A DNA stretch of 35,885 bases, from positions 1-35,885 of the forward strand of contig NZ_MAPV01000158.1 of the NCBI RefSeq assembly GCF_001700505.1, in the 5' to 3' direction. Numbering within the stretch: position 1 is the first letter of the stretch; each line of letters opens with the position of its first letter. The notes beneath the pieces were generated by a model. It saw only the letters and a program-made list of their open reading frames with translations. It searched no databases and had not been told where the DNA came from. The translations under genes were made by a program, and so were the position numbers. Positions 1 to 7,386 of the stretch are shown in pieces. The stretch is from Streptomyces mutomycini (GTDB lineage: Bacteria; Actinomycetota; Actinomycetes; Streptomycetales; Streptomycetaceae).

Positions 1-784
1 AAGCCCGGCGGGCGCCCGCCGCGCGACCCCCGTCGCAGGCGGGCGGCCTTGTGGTCCTTCTTCTCGGGGATCACGTGCCGGATGCCGCGCTTGCGGAGGT
101 AAGCACGGATCTTGCGGTTGCTGTAAGCCTTGTCGGCGGAGATGCTGTCCGGGGTGCGGCGGGGTCGCCCGAGTTCTGTGCGGGGAACGCGGATCTTGTC
201 CATGATCGGTTCGAACTGAGTGCAGTCCGCCTGCTGCCCCGGCGTGGTGAGCAGGGACAACGGGCGGCAGCGGCCCTCCGCAGCTACGTGGATCTTGGTG
301 GTCAGCCCGCCGCGGGAACGGCCGAGAGCCTCGCCCGGCGCACCGCCTCCTCCGGCCGGAGCCGCAGGGTGATGTGCGCGCGCAGGTGAACTGATCTTTG
401 TGGCGCCCCTTTTGATGAGTCGGCGGGGGCAGGCGGCGGCTTCTTGAGGGCACCGGCGGCATGCTGGTGGGCGCGCACGGAGGTGGAGTCAACGTTGACG
501 TTCCAGTCGAGGTCTCCCTCGACACCGGCAGCGGCTTGGACGTGTTGAAGGAGCATCTCCCAGGTACCGTCGGCCGACCACAGCAGATGCCGCTTGTGGA
601 CGGTCTTCCATGGGCCGAAGCGCTTGGGCAGCTCACGCCACTGAACCCCGGAGCTGAGCCGATGAATGATGCCGTTGATCACTTGCCGGTGATCTCGCCA
701 CCGGCCGCACCGGTTGTTGCTCACCGGCAGCAGCGGCTCCAGCACTGCCCACTCACCGTCCGTCAGATCCCCTCTGCTGAGCAT
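1..784 (-). CDS. IS5-family DDE transposase read in two frames (-1 frameshift), 3' end outside window
   Basis: The transposase cuts and rejoins DNA at the IS ends. Frame one starts with ATG at 784 and encodes the N-terminal domain (LTDGEWAVLEPLLP) and the first catalytic Asp in VDSTSVRAHQHA. It stops near 305. The -1 frame continues the protein from about 410 with GRSRGGLTTKIH, then SADKAYSNRKIR carrying the second catalytic Asp, and runs to the window edge. The switch fits the A-rich run TCAAAAGGGG at about 408-417 (read on the minus strand). After it the -1 frame gives KRGATKIS, which joins smoothly to the family sequence. Many IS5/IS427 relatives make the full enzyme by programmed frameshifting, so this may be functional, but a decay frameshift cannot be excluded. 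The catalytic Glu lies beyond the window. Confidence 0.8.
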
Positions 785-826
785 GCCCAGGACAACGAAC
801 TACCTGATCGAAGAGACACGCCCTAG
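1..826 (-). mobile_element. IS5-family insertion sequence, truncated by the window edge
   Basis: This is an insertion sequence whose transposase reads on the minus strand and runs off position 1. The boundary near 823-826 is set by the end of recognisable mannanase coding sequence on its right side. Read on the minus strand, the element begins close to CTAGGGCGTGTCTC, a terminal sequence style common in Streptomyces IS5/IS427-type elements. The other terminal repeat is outside the window, so the exact ends and target duplication cannot be confirmed. It has inserted into an already damaged mannanase gene. Family assignment rests on the transposase sequence. Confidence 0.8.
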
Positions 827-1331
827 TGACGCGGCGCATTCATGAGAACCCAGGCGAAGGTCGTCGGATCATCCTTGTGTTTGACGCCCGAGTAGTGGTT
901 CGTCCGATTCGGCGCATGGCTCACGTGGTTCTTGCAGGAGGTGAAGCAACGAACTGTTGCTCGCTGTACACCCCCTCGCCCTTCTCGAAGCCGCGCCAGT
1001 CCTCGTGACTGAACATCCGGAGCCGCGCGACATCGACACCGTCGTCACGCATGCGGGCGAAGTGGGCGTCGATGCGCGCCTTGTCCATGTGCTCCGCCTC
1101 CGTGTCGCCGGAGCCCGAACCGAAGGTGAACGGGTCGTACGCCTTGGCCCCGGCGACGTAGTGCTCCTCGCCGTCGAGGCAGATGCGGGTACCGCAACGC
1201 GTCGCGAAGGGGTCGTCGACAGCCGATGCCGGGGCGGGGCGCACGAGTGTCGGGCCGATGCCCGCCAAAGCGGCAAGAAGCAGGACCACCAGGGCCTGGG
1301 AAGCCTGGTTCGTACGAGGGTGAGTGCGCAT
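826..1331 (-). pseudogene. Decayed secreted GH5 endo-beta-mannanase, interrupted by the IS5 element
   Basis: The start is ATG at 1331. An N-terminal signal peptide (hydrophobic ALVVLLLAALAGIG, cleavage near PASA) is followed by mannanase-like sequence: YDPFTFGSGSGDTEAEHMDK, then RLRMFSHEDWRGFEKGEGVY and SEQQF, ending near 944. The frame then breaks. A different minus-strand frame at about 950-829 resumes the same family with CKNHVSHAPNRTNHYSGVKH and KDDPTTFAWVLMNAPR, after which the IS begins. Comparison with remembered GH5 mannanases suggests that roughly 50 or more codons are deleted at the junction. The catalytic motif normally read as NEP is NAP here, so the acid/base Glu is lost. The gene carries three independent lesions: deletion with frameshift, active-site change and IS insertion. 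It lies divergent to the intact manA. Confidence 0.75.
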
Positions 1332-1903
1332 CGCGTCTCTTTCGTCCGAAGGGGGCGGACCGCAGCCTCGGAAGGGTACGGCAGGCGGACGGGCCGGCCT
1401 CGGCGGCTCGACGAGGTGAACTCCGGCCCTGTACCGGTTTACCGAGCAGGAACGTAGGGCTGGGTCGTGTGACTGTCAATCAGTCGCGATGCCTCTGTTT
1501 TTGCTGCTCGATGGCCACTTCTTCGTGCGCGATAGGGATGGCCAGGGCGTTTAGCGGTTTAGTTCAATGAGGGATTTTGTGCTTGGTGGACGGATCGCGA
1601 ACCCGCTATTGACAGGGGCGTAACACCCGGTGCCTCATGGTGTGGCGACAGCCCGTTCGAGCCGCATCCGGCCGAAGTCGCAGCTGGTCGAAGTCAGTTG
1701 TCCGGCGCTACCCCCACCATCACGACGCCTGCGAAGTCTGCCCTCGGTGCATGCCCCTCCGAAGTGCATGCGGCGCTCACCAAGCGTGCCCTCATGGGCC
1801 GGTGCGGCCGCCAGACATCGTTGTCAGGTGGGTTGTCGCCGTCCCACGGTCTCGTCCCGCTCCGTACCCGTCCACGCACCCGCATTGGTATCCGAGGAGA
1901 GAA
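1332..1903. promoter_or_regulatory. Long intergenic region between divergent mannanase genes
   Basis: These 570 bases separate the decayed mannanase (minus) from manA (plus) and must hold both promoters. I see no convincing gene in them. A TTGACA -35-like hexamer lies at 1609-1614, but only weak -10 candidates follow. The octamer GTGCATGC occurs twice, near 1747 and 1765. A short part around 1480-1620 is clearly more AT-rich than its surroundings. I did not find the CebR-type TGGGAGCGCTCCCA operator. A shared regulator for the two genes would be expected to bind here, but no site is certain. Confidence 0.35.
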
Positions 1904-3058
1904 ATGCGAAAGCCGGGAAGCACCCTGATCACGACGGCCGGCATGGCGTTCGCCGCCGCCCTGGGCCTGCTGGGCTCGATCGTCGGCCCTTCCGTCGGCG
2001 AGGCCGAGGCCGCGCCCACCGGTATCCGAGTCAGTAACGGAGACGTGGTCGAGGCGAACGGGAACGAGTTCGTCATGCGCGGCGTCAACCACGCCTACGC
2101 CTGGTATCCCGAGCAGACGACCGCCATCGCCGACATAGCGGCCAAGGGCGCCAACACCGTCCGCGTCGTCCTCGGAAGTGGCGACCGGTGGACGAAGACA
2201 AGTGTCTCCCAGGTCTCCGCCCTCATCGGCCAGTGCAAGGCCAGCAAGGTCATCTGTGTGCTGGAGGTGCATGACACCACCGGATACGGCGAGGACGGCG
2301 CGGCCACCACCCTGGAGAAGGCTGCCGACTACTGGATCGGCGTGAAGAGCGCGCTCGAGGGGCAGGAGGACTACGTCGTCGTCAACATCGGCAACGAACC
2401 GTACGGCAACACGAACGCCTCGGCATGGACCGGCGCGACGAAGAGCGCGATCAGCAAGCTGAGGAACGCCGGCATCGACCACGCTCTGATGGTGGACGCC
2501 CCCAACTGGGGCCAGGACTGGTCCGGGACGATGCGGGACAACGCGGCCTCGGTCTTCGCATCCGATCCCGACCGCAACACCATCTTCTCGATCCACATGT
2601 ACGGCGTCTACGACACGGCCGCCGAGGTGCAGGACTACCTGCACCATTTCACCGACAACGAACTGGCCATCGTCGTAGGCGAGTTCGGTGACCAGCACAG
2701 CGACGGAAACCCGGACGAGGACGCCATCATGGCGACCGCGCAGTCCCTGGGCGTGGGGTACGTCGGCTGGTCCTGGAGCGGCAACGGCAGCGGCGTCGAG
2801 TACCTCGACATGGTCAACGGCTTCGACGCGAACTCCCTGACGACCTGGGGTAACCGCTTCATCAACGGCGCCAACGGCATCGCCGCCACCTCCGAGACCG
2901 CGACCGTCTACGGCGGCGGGGGAGACACGGGCAGCGGCACTGCCCCCAACGGGTACCCGTACTGTGCCAACGGCAGTTCGTCCGACCCGGACGGTGACGG
3001 GTGGGGCTGGGAGAGCAGTCGCTCCTGCGTCGTCGCCGGCAGCAGCGCGGACAGCTGA
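1904..3058 (+). CDS. manA: Secreted endo-1,4-beta-mannanase, GH5 subfamily 8 type with C-terminal CBM10
   Basis: This enzyme hydrolyses internal beta-1,4-mannosidic bonds in mannan and glucomannan outside the cell. ATG at 1904 is chosen because GAGGAGAG precedes it by a few bases and a normal signal peptide follows (Arg/Lys N-region, hydrophobic core about residues 8-28, cleavage near GEAEA/APTG). The upstream in-frame extension has no such features. The catalytic domain covers about residues 38-335 and resembles S. lividans ManA (MRGVNHAYAWYP, VCVLEVHDTTGYG-like segment, NWGQDW, IFSIHMYGVYDTAAE). Glu165 in GNEP is the predicted acid/base and Glu260 in VGEFG the nucleophile. A Gly/Ser linker leads to residues about 350-384 with YPYCANG and DGWGWESSRSCVV, a CBM10-like crystalline-polysaccharide-binding module. 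A hairpin follows the stop. Length is 384 residues. Confidence 0.92.
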   Translation: MRKPGSTLITTAGMAFAAALGLLGSIVGPSVGEAEAAPTGIRVSNGDVVEANGNEFVMRGVNHAYAWYPEQTTAIADIAAKGANTVRVVLGSGDRWTKTSVSQVSALIGQCKASKVICVLEVHDTTGYGEDGAATTLEKAADYWIGVKSALEGQEDYVVVNIGNEPYGNTNASAWTGATKSAISKLRNAGIDHALMVDAPNWGQDWSGTMRDNAASVFASDPDRNTIFSIHMYGVYDTAAEVQDYLHHFTDNELAIVVGEFGDQHSDGNPDEDAIMATAQSLGVGYVGWSWSGNGSGVEYLDMVNGFDANSLTTWGNRFINGANGIAATSETATVYGGGGDTGSGTAPNGYPYCANGSSSDPDGDGWGWESSRSCVVAGSSADS

Positions 3059-3060
3059 CA

Positions 3061-3080
3061 GCACCCGCGCGTGGGGGTGC
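3061..3080 (+). terminator. Hairpin just after manA
   Basis: GCACCC at 3061-3066 pairs with GGGTGC at 3075-3080, two bases after the manA stop. There is no T-run, which is normal for high-GC actinomycete terminators. Likely the manA transcription terminator. Confidence 0.5.
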
Positions 3081-3089
3081 ACTCCTGTC

Positions 3090-3240
3090 GTCCTGTTGCA
3101 GGGGGCTTGATCCCAAGGTTCTTCCTGGCCTTCTTCGCATCCTTGACCATCTGACGAACGGTGTCCCAGAGGTCGTCGAAGTCGCTGGCCGAGGCCGGTG
3201 CTGCGGCGACGGGCGCCGCCAATTCGCTGGGCGTTACCGC
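3090..3240 (-). pseudogene. Possible coding remnant ending in a Lys-rich amphipathic segment
   Basis: Read on the minus strand, this stretch encodes TPSELAAPVAAAPASASDFD followed by DLWDTVRQMVKDAKKARKNL and GIKPPATG. It has protein-like composition: an Ala/Pro linker, then a charged amphipathic helix, with mostly G/C third positions at the upstream end. There is no start codon at its upstream end and the frame simply runs on into the antisense of manA, so a complete gene is not supported. I do not recognise the family. It may be a relic of a gene removed by rearrangement, or chance. Confidence 0.25.
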
Positions 3241-3287
3241 GGCCGTGTTCGAGCTGGCGGCATGATGGTCGGAAGGAGGAGGCGGTA

Positions 3288-3938
3288 ATGATCTCGCAGA
3301 GTGCCTGGCGGCGTCGGCATGTCGTGCCAGCCGCCAAGGAGGCTGGGCTCGTCCCGGACGGGACCAAGGTCTTCCGCCTTTTCGGGGGAAACGGTGACTG
3401 TGCGCTGGTGGAGTTCCATCCGCACCGGATCGATCTGCGCCGGGAGGTCTTCTTCGCGCGGGTGTCGATCGTTCCCGCTCCGCAGCGGGCCTGGGCCCAT
3501 CGTCAGCACTGGGATCAGGCCAGGGACAAGGCCCCGGACGCGAGTGAGGCGATGCTGCACTGGGACCTGATCCCGCCGGCAGGTGTCGCTCTGGATCCGA
3601 CTGCGGACATGCCCGCCCGCGGCAACTGGGCATACGGGCCCGACATGGATCCGGACGTGTGCGCGGGAGAACTGCTCGCGATGCTGCGTGAACACACGTT
3701 TCCGCAGATGCGGAGGTTCCTCGACCGCGATGTCCTGAACGCTGAGATGAAGGCGCGATCCAGCGGGTTTCGTCACCGGCGTCCGCCAGGCTGGGCTGAG
3801 GTGCTCCTGAACGTCGACCGGGTACCTCCGGCCGCGCTGGAGGCCACGCTGGCCGGTGTGGAGATGGACTATCCCGTAGCGGATGAGTTCATCGCCTGGG
3901 CGCGTGCGTTCCCGGTTCAGGAGGCCACAGGGCGCTGA
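3288..3938 (+). CDS. Uncharacterised 216-residue protein
   Basis: I do not recognise this protein with confidence. ATG at 3288 is preferred to the upstream in-frame ATG at 3198 because GGAAGGAGGAGG lies immediately before it at 3271-3282. The N-terminal half contains GLVPDGTKVFRLFGGNGDCA followed by LVEFHPHRIDLRREVFFARV, a beta-rich pattern reminiscent of DUF4304-like proteins. The middle is rich in Trp and His, and the C-terminal part is helical with many charged residues. There is no signal peptide or membrane segment, so a cytoplasmic protein is expected. It stands alone and is closed by a hairpin at 3954-3968. Codon use is slightly less GC-biased than that of its neighbours, which would fit acquisition by transfer, but this is only an impression. 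Confidence 0.7.
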   Translation: MISQSAWRRRHVVPAAKEAGLVPDGTKVFRLFGGNGDCALVEFHPHRIDLRREVFFARVSIVPAPQRAWAHRQHWDQARDKAPDASEAMLHWDLIPPAGVALDPTADMPARGNWAYGPDMDPDVCAGELLAMLREHTFPQMRRFLDRDVLNAEMKARSSGFRHRRPPGWAEVLLNVDRVPPAALEATLAGVEMDYPVADEFIAWARAFPVQEATGR

Positions 3939-3953
3939 CGGTCGTTCCAAGCA

Positions 3954-3968
3954 GGGGCCTTCGGCCCC
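3954..3968 (+). terminator. Terminator hairpin after the 216-residue gene
   Basis: GGGGCC-TTC-GGCCCC forms a perfect 6-bp stem with a TTC loop, 15 bases after the stop at 3938. It is a likely terminator for the preceding gene. Confidence 0.6.
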
Positions 3969-4148
3969 ATCGGCGGGGTCGTTCTGTCCTTGGGCAGGGC
4001 GGCCCCGCTCTGCCTTTCGTTGTCGCACACGCCGACTTCATGATCAACCCGCATTGAGCGGTGGTATGTCAAGCCGGATGTAGAGGATCCTCGTGGGGCC
4101 GCCACCACGTGGGACGGCCTGCACGGGGCTGCGGAAGAGGGGCAAGCG

Positions 4149-4408
4149 TGAGCCACGAGGTCTGCGTGCCGAGCGTCTCGCCGAGCCTGATAGGCGGCAA
4201 GATTGAGGTGGATCCGGAGTCCGGCACTTGGTTGTGGTCGGCAGGAGTCCTGGAGGGCTCATCCGGCTACCGCCAAGCGTTCTACGTGGGAAGGCGCGCA
4301 ACTCGAGCCACCTGGGGAAGGGCACGCCAGGATGACCCCGGACACGGGCACATGCCGGTGAGCCACACCGGTCTCTTGAGGGTCCCGGCGCCGGAGCTGG
4401 CATCGTGA
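4149..4408 (+). pseudogene. Possible HNH-endonuclease N-terminal remnant
   Basis: The plus-strand frame beginning near the GTG at 4149 reads SLIGGKIEVDPESGTWLWSA and then GVLEGSSGYRQAFYVGRR before losing all resemblance and stopping at 4408. The pattern 'KIEVDPESG-WLW-(10)-GY--F-VG-R' is the usual opening of a class of phage and actinomycete HNH endonucleases, where Cys normally precedes WLW; here it is Thr. The expected AHR and HNH zinc/catalytic motifs do not follow. I therefore read it as a relic rather than a working nuclease, with low certainty. The rest of 3969-4476 shows nothing further that I can support. Confidence 0.35.
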
Positions 4409-4476
4409 GAGAGCCGAGACTGGCTAGGTCCACCCCGGCGATGTGACATCTCGTGACAGATGAGAGGGTTTTCCGG

Positions 4477-5760
4477 GTGACCGAGACACCACCGAACACC
4501 ATGCAATACCGCTTTGACGGGCCAGAAGACGCTCCGGTCCTGGTGATCGGGCCGTCTCTGGGTACCACATGGCACATGTGGGACCGCCAGATACCCGAGC
4601 TCTCCCGGCACTGGAGGATCTTCCGCTACGACCTGCCGGGGCACGGCGGAGCCCCCGCGCATCCCGCCGCCGCGGTCTCCGACCTCGCCGACCGCCTCCT
4701 CGCCACGCTGGACAGCGTCGGGGTGCAGCGCTTCGGCTACGCCGGCTGCTCCATCGGCGGCGCCGTCGGTGCCGACCTCGCGCTCCGCCACCCGCACCGG
4801 GTCGCAGCCCTGGCGCTCGTCGCCGCGTCGCCGCGCTTCGGCACGGCCGACGAGTTCCGGCAGCGCGGAGTGATCGTCCGGAGCAACGGCCTGGAGCCGA
4901 TCGCCCGGACCTCCCCCGAACGCTGGTTCACGCCCGGCTTCGCCGCCGCCCAGCCTGCCATCGTCGAGTGGGCCGTCCAGATGGTCCGCACCACCGACCC
5001 CGGCTGCTACATCGCCTCCTGCGAGGCCCTGGCCGCCTTCGACATCCGTACGGAACTGCCCCGGATCGGGGTACCGACCCTCGTCCTGGTCGGCGCCGAG
5101 GACAAGGTCACCGGCCCTGCCGAGGCCCGTACCCTGGTCGCCGGCATCCCGGACGCCCGGCTCGCCCTCGTACCCGGAGCCTCCCACCTGGCGCCGGTCG
5201 AGCAGCCGGCCGCCGTCACCGACCTGCTGCTCATGCACTTCTCGACCGCCTGGCAGGACACCGCGGCGTCGATCCCCGTACCGCCTTCCCCCGGCTTCGC
5301 CGCCCCGTTCGCCCCCGTCGTACCCGTCGCGGAGATCGCCCCCGCGGCAGAACTGCCCGACGCCTCGCCGACGGGACGCAGCGACCGGTACGACCGGGGG
5401 ATGAAGGTCCGGCGCGAGGTGCTGGGCGATGCCCACGTGGATGCCGCGGCGGCCGCGTCGGACGGCTTCACCGAGGACTTCGAGGAGCTCCTCACCCGCT
5501 ACGCCTGGGGTGAGATCTGGAGCAGGGAGGGGCTCGACCGCAAGGCCCGCAGCTGTGTCTCCCTCACCGCGGTCGTCGCATCCGGACACCTGGGCGGCCT
5601 CGCCCAGCACGTCAGGGCCGCCCTGCGCAACGGGCTCACCCCCGTCGAGATCAAGGAGGTGCTGCTCCAGACCGCCGTCTACTGCGGCATCCCCGCGGCG
5701 GGCGCGGCGTTCGAGATCGCCCAGTCCGTGATCCAGGAGGAAACGACCCCGCCCGCGTAG
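4477..5760 (+). CDS. pcaL: Bifunctional 3-oxoadipate enol-lactonase / 4-carboxymuconolactone decarboxylase
   Basis: The protein joins two consecutive steps of protocatechuate catabolism: decarboxylation of 4-carboxymuconolactone (C-terminal PcaC-like domain) and hydrolysis of the enol-lactone to 3-oxoadipate (N-terminal PcaD-like alpha/beta hydrolase). GTG at 4477 is preferred to GTG at 4453 because GAGAGG lies 8 bases before it and the family starts at TETPPNT. The hydrolase covers about residues 1-255: nucleophile Ser92 in GCSIGG, the Asp in VGAEDKV and the His in GASHLAPVE. A Pro/Ala-rich linker leads to the decarboxylase at about residues 300-425 (EEIWSREGLDRKARS-like region, GLTPVEIKEVLLQTAVYCG). 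The fusion is known from Rhodococcus and Streptomyces. The other pca genes, usually adjacent, are absent, so this is a displaced or second copy. Length is 427 residues. Confidence 0.92.
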   Translation: MTETPPNTMQYRFDGPEDAPVLVIGPSLGTTWHMWDRQIPELSRHWRIFRYDLPGHGGAPAHPAAAVSDLADRLLATLDSVGVQRFGYAGCSIGGAVGADLALRHPHRVAALALVAASPRFGTADEFRQRGVIVRSNGLEPIARTSPERWFTPGFAAAQPAIVEWAVQMVRTTDPGCYIASCEALAAFDIRTELPRIGVPTLVLVGAEDKVTGPAEARTLVAGIPDARLALVPGASHLAPVEQPAAVTDLLLMHFSTAWQDTAASIPVPPSPGFAAPFAPVVPVAEIAPAAELPDASPTGRSDRYDRGMKVRREVLGDAHVDAAAAASDGFTEDFEELLTRYAWGEIWSREGLDRKARSCVSLTAVVASGHLGGLAQHVRAALRNGLTPVEIKEVLLQTAVYCGIPAAGAAFEIAQSVIQEETTPPA

Positions 5761-5772
5761 CAGTATGGGTGC
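5761..5772 (+). promoter_or_regulatory. Candidate leaderless promoter of the MBL-fold gene
   Basis: The -10-like CAGTAT at 5761-5766 ends six bases before the ATG at 5773, with no Shine-Dalgarno sequence between. This spacing would put the transcript start at or next to the A of the ATG. No strong -35 is visible, because it would fall in the end of pcaL. Confidence 0.45.
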
Positions 5773-6420
5773 ATGAACGCTTCGTCTCTGACGCTCACCA
5801 AGAAGACCCACTCCTGCGTCCGCCTGGAGCGGAACGGGCAGTCGCTCGTCATCGACCCCGGCGGGTTCACCGAGGACGACGCCGCGGTCGGTGCCGACGC
5901 GATCCTGGTGACGCACGAACACCCCGACCACTTCAACGAGGCCCGGCTGCGTGCCGCGCTGGAGTCCAACCCCGCCGCGCGCGTGTGGACCCTGCGCAGT
6001 GTGGCCGAGCAGGTGTCGGCCGCGTTCCCGGGGCGGGTGCACACGGTGGGCCACGGCGACACGTTCACCGCCGCGGGGCTCGACGTACAGGTGCACGGCG
6101 AACTGCACGCGGTGATCCACCCTGACATCCCGAGGGTCACCAACATCGGTTTCCTCGTGGACGGTTCCGTCTTCCACCCGGGCGACGCCCTCACGGTCCC
6201 CGACCACCCGGTGGACACGCTGATGCTGCCGGTCATGGCCCCCTGGAACAAGATCTCGGAGGTCATCGACTACGTACGCGAGGTGAAGCCGCGCCGCGCC
6301 ATCGACATCCACGACGCACTGCTCACCGACCTCGCCCGTCCGATCTACGACAACCAGATCGGCGCCCTGGGCGGCACGGACCACGGCCGGCTGGCCCCCG
6401 GCGACGCGACCCGCCTCTGA
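5773..6420 (+). CDS. Metallo-beta-lactamase-fold metal-dependent hydrolase
   Basis: The protein is a compact MBL-fold hydrolase of the UlaG/YcjX-like 'metal-dependent hydrolase' type, probably cytoplasmic. The metal-binding motif THEHPDHF is near residue 54, after the strand SLVIDPGGF. A second His lies in ELHAVIHPDIP, the bridging Asp is in FHPGDAL and the last His is probably in IDIHDALL. Length is 215 residues, typical of this group. The substrate cannot be read from sequence. It starts 12 bases after the pcaL stop but has its own likely leaderless promoter, so coupling to pcaL is uncertain. There is no signal peptide. Confidence 0.85.
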   Translation: MNASSLTLTKKTHSCVRLERNGQSLVIDPGGFTEDDAAVGADAILVTHEHPDHFNEARLRAALESNPAARVWTLRSVAEQVSAAFPGRVHTVGHGDTFTAAGLDVQVHGELHAVIHPDIPRVTNIGFLVDGSVFHPGDALTVPDHPVDTLMLPVMAPWNKISEVIDYVREVKPRRAIDIHDALLTDLARPIYDNQIGALGGTDHGRLAPGDATRL

Positions 6421-6454
6421 CCCGGCTGTCAGTGGGAGCGGTTAGGTTTACTGC
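6418..6454 (+). promoter_or_regulatory. Leaderless promoter of xthA
   Basis: CTGACC at 6418-6423 and TAGGTT at 6443-6448 form a -35/-10 pair with a 19-base spacer. TAGGTT is followed by six bases and the ATG at 6455, with no ribosome binding site. Transcription should begin at the start codon. Confidence 0.6.
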
Positions 6455-7234
6455 ATGCGCATCGCCACGTGGAACGTCAATTCGATCACCGCCCGGCTTC
6501 CGAGGCTGCTGGCCTGGCTGGAGAGCAGCGGCACCGACGTGCTGTGCGTCCAGGAGACCAAATGCACGCTGGAGCAGTTCCCCGCCGAAGCGCTGCGGGA
6601 GGCGGGTTACGAGGCGGCGGTCAACGCCACGGGCCGGTGGAACGGCGTCGCGCTGCTCTCCCGCGTCGGTCTCACCGACGTCGTGACGGGCCTGCCCGAC
6701 GGCCCTGACTACGAGGGCGTGCAGGAGCCGAGGGCGATCTCGGCGACCTGCGGTGGTGTCCGCGTCTGGTCCGTCTACGTCCCCAACGGACGCGAGGTCG
6801 ACCACGACCACTACGCCTACAAGCTGCGCTGGCTGGAGGCCCTGCGGCAGGCGGTCGCCGCGGACGCGGCGGGGACGCTGCCGTTCGCGGTCCTCGGCGA
6901 CTTCAACATCGCACCGGCGGACGAGGACGTCTGGGACCCGGCGGTGTTCGTGGGCGCCACGCATGTCACCCCCGCCGAGCGGGAGGCGCTCGCCACCCTG
7001 CGCGAGGCAGGACTCTCCGACGTGGTGCCGCGCCCCCTCAAGTACGACCACCCGTACACCTACTGGGACTACCGCCAGCTCAGCTTCCCGAAGAACAAGG
7101 GCATGCGCATCGACCTCGTCTACGGCAACGCCCCCTTCGCGGGGGCGGTCAAGGACAGCTACGTCGACCGCGAGGAGCGCAAGGGCAAGGGCGCATCCGA
7201 CCACGCCCCGGTGGTCGTGGACCTCGACGTCTGA
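6455..7234 (+). CDS. xthA: Exodeoxyribonuclease III (AP endonuclease)
   Basis: This enzyme of base-excision repair cuts DNA at abasic sites and degrades 3' ends. It belongs to the endonuclease/exonuclease/phosphatase fold. The expected motifs are in order: MRIATWNVNSITARLP at the N-terminus (catalytic Asn), LCVQETKC (metal-binding Glu near residue 35), YVPNGREV, LGDFNIAPADEDVW (Asp and Asn of the active site), TYWDYR and GMRIDLVYG, and the terminal GASDHAPVVVDLDV with the catalytic Asp-His pair. Length is 259 residues, as in the family, and nothing is missing. The gene is monocistronic, leaderless by sequence, and ends facing the SDR gene with a shared hairpin between them. Confidence 0.95.
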   Translation: MRIATWNVNSITARLPRLLAWLESSGTDVLCVQETKCTLEQFPAEALREAGYEAAVNATGRWNGVALLSRVGLTDVVTGLPDGPDYEGVQEPRAISATCGGVRVWSVYVPNGREVDHDHYAYKLRWLEALRQAVAADAAGTLPFAVLGDFNIAPADEDVWDPAVFVGATHVTPAEREALATLREAGLSDVVPRPLKYDHPYTYWDYRQLSFPKNKGMRIDLVYGNAPFAGAVKDSYVDREERKGKGASDHAPVVVDLDV

Positions 7235-7346
7235 CGGTGCGGTCGGTGGCCGCGGGATGGCTGGGCATCGACGAGGACATCGCGTAGTCCGACGTCGCCG
7301 CTGCGGTCGCCGCCGAAACGGAGGACACGCGCCGGGCGCCGCGGGC

Positions 7347-7367
7347 GCCGCCCCTTGCAGGGGCGGC
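7347..7367. terminator. Bidirectional terminator between xthA and the SDR gene
   Basis: GCCGCCCC-TTGCA-GGGGCGGC is a perfect 8-bp stem with a 5-base loop. It lies between two converging genes and can serve both. The remaining bases 7235-7386 show nothing else. Confidence 0.7.
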
Positions 7368-7386
7368 AGCCGCGTCACCGGACGGC

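Noticed and set aside
1430..1450. GTACCGGTTTAC as a LacI-type operator before the mannanase genes
   Set aside because: Only the outer three bases on each side are complementary, and the centre does not match a LacI-family site.
1694..3367. 557-codon minus-strand open frame
   Set aside because: Antisense to manA with no family features. Only the short segment at 3090-3240, in a different frame, looked possibly coding.
4282..6384. 700-codon minus-strand open frame
   Set aside because: It runs antisense across pcaL and the MBL-fold gene and has only shadow-type Gly/Arg/Val-rich sequence.
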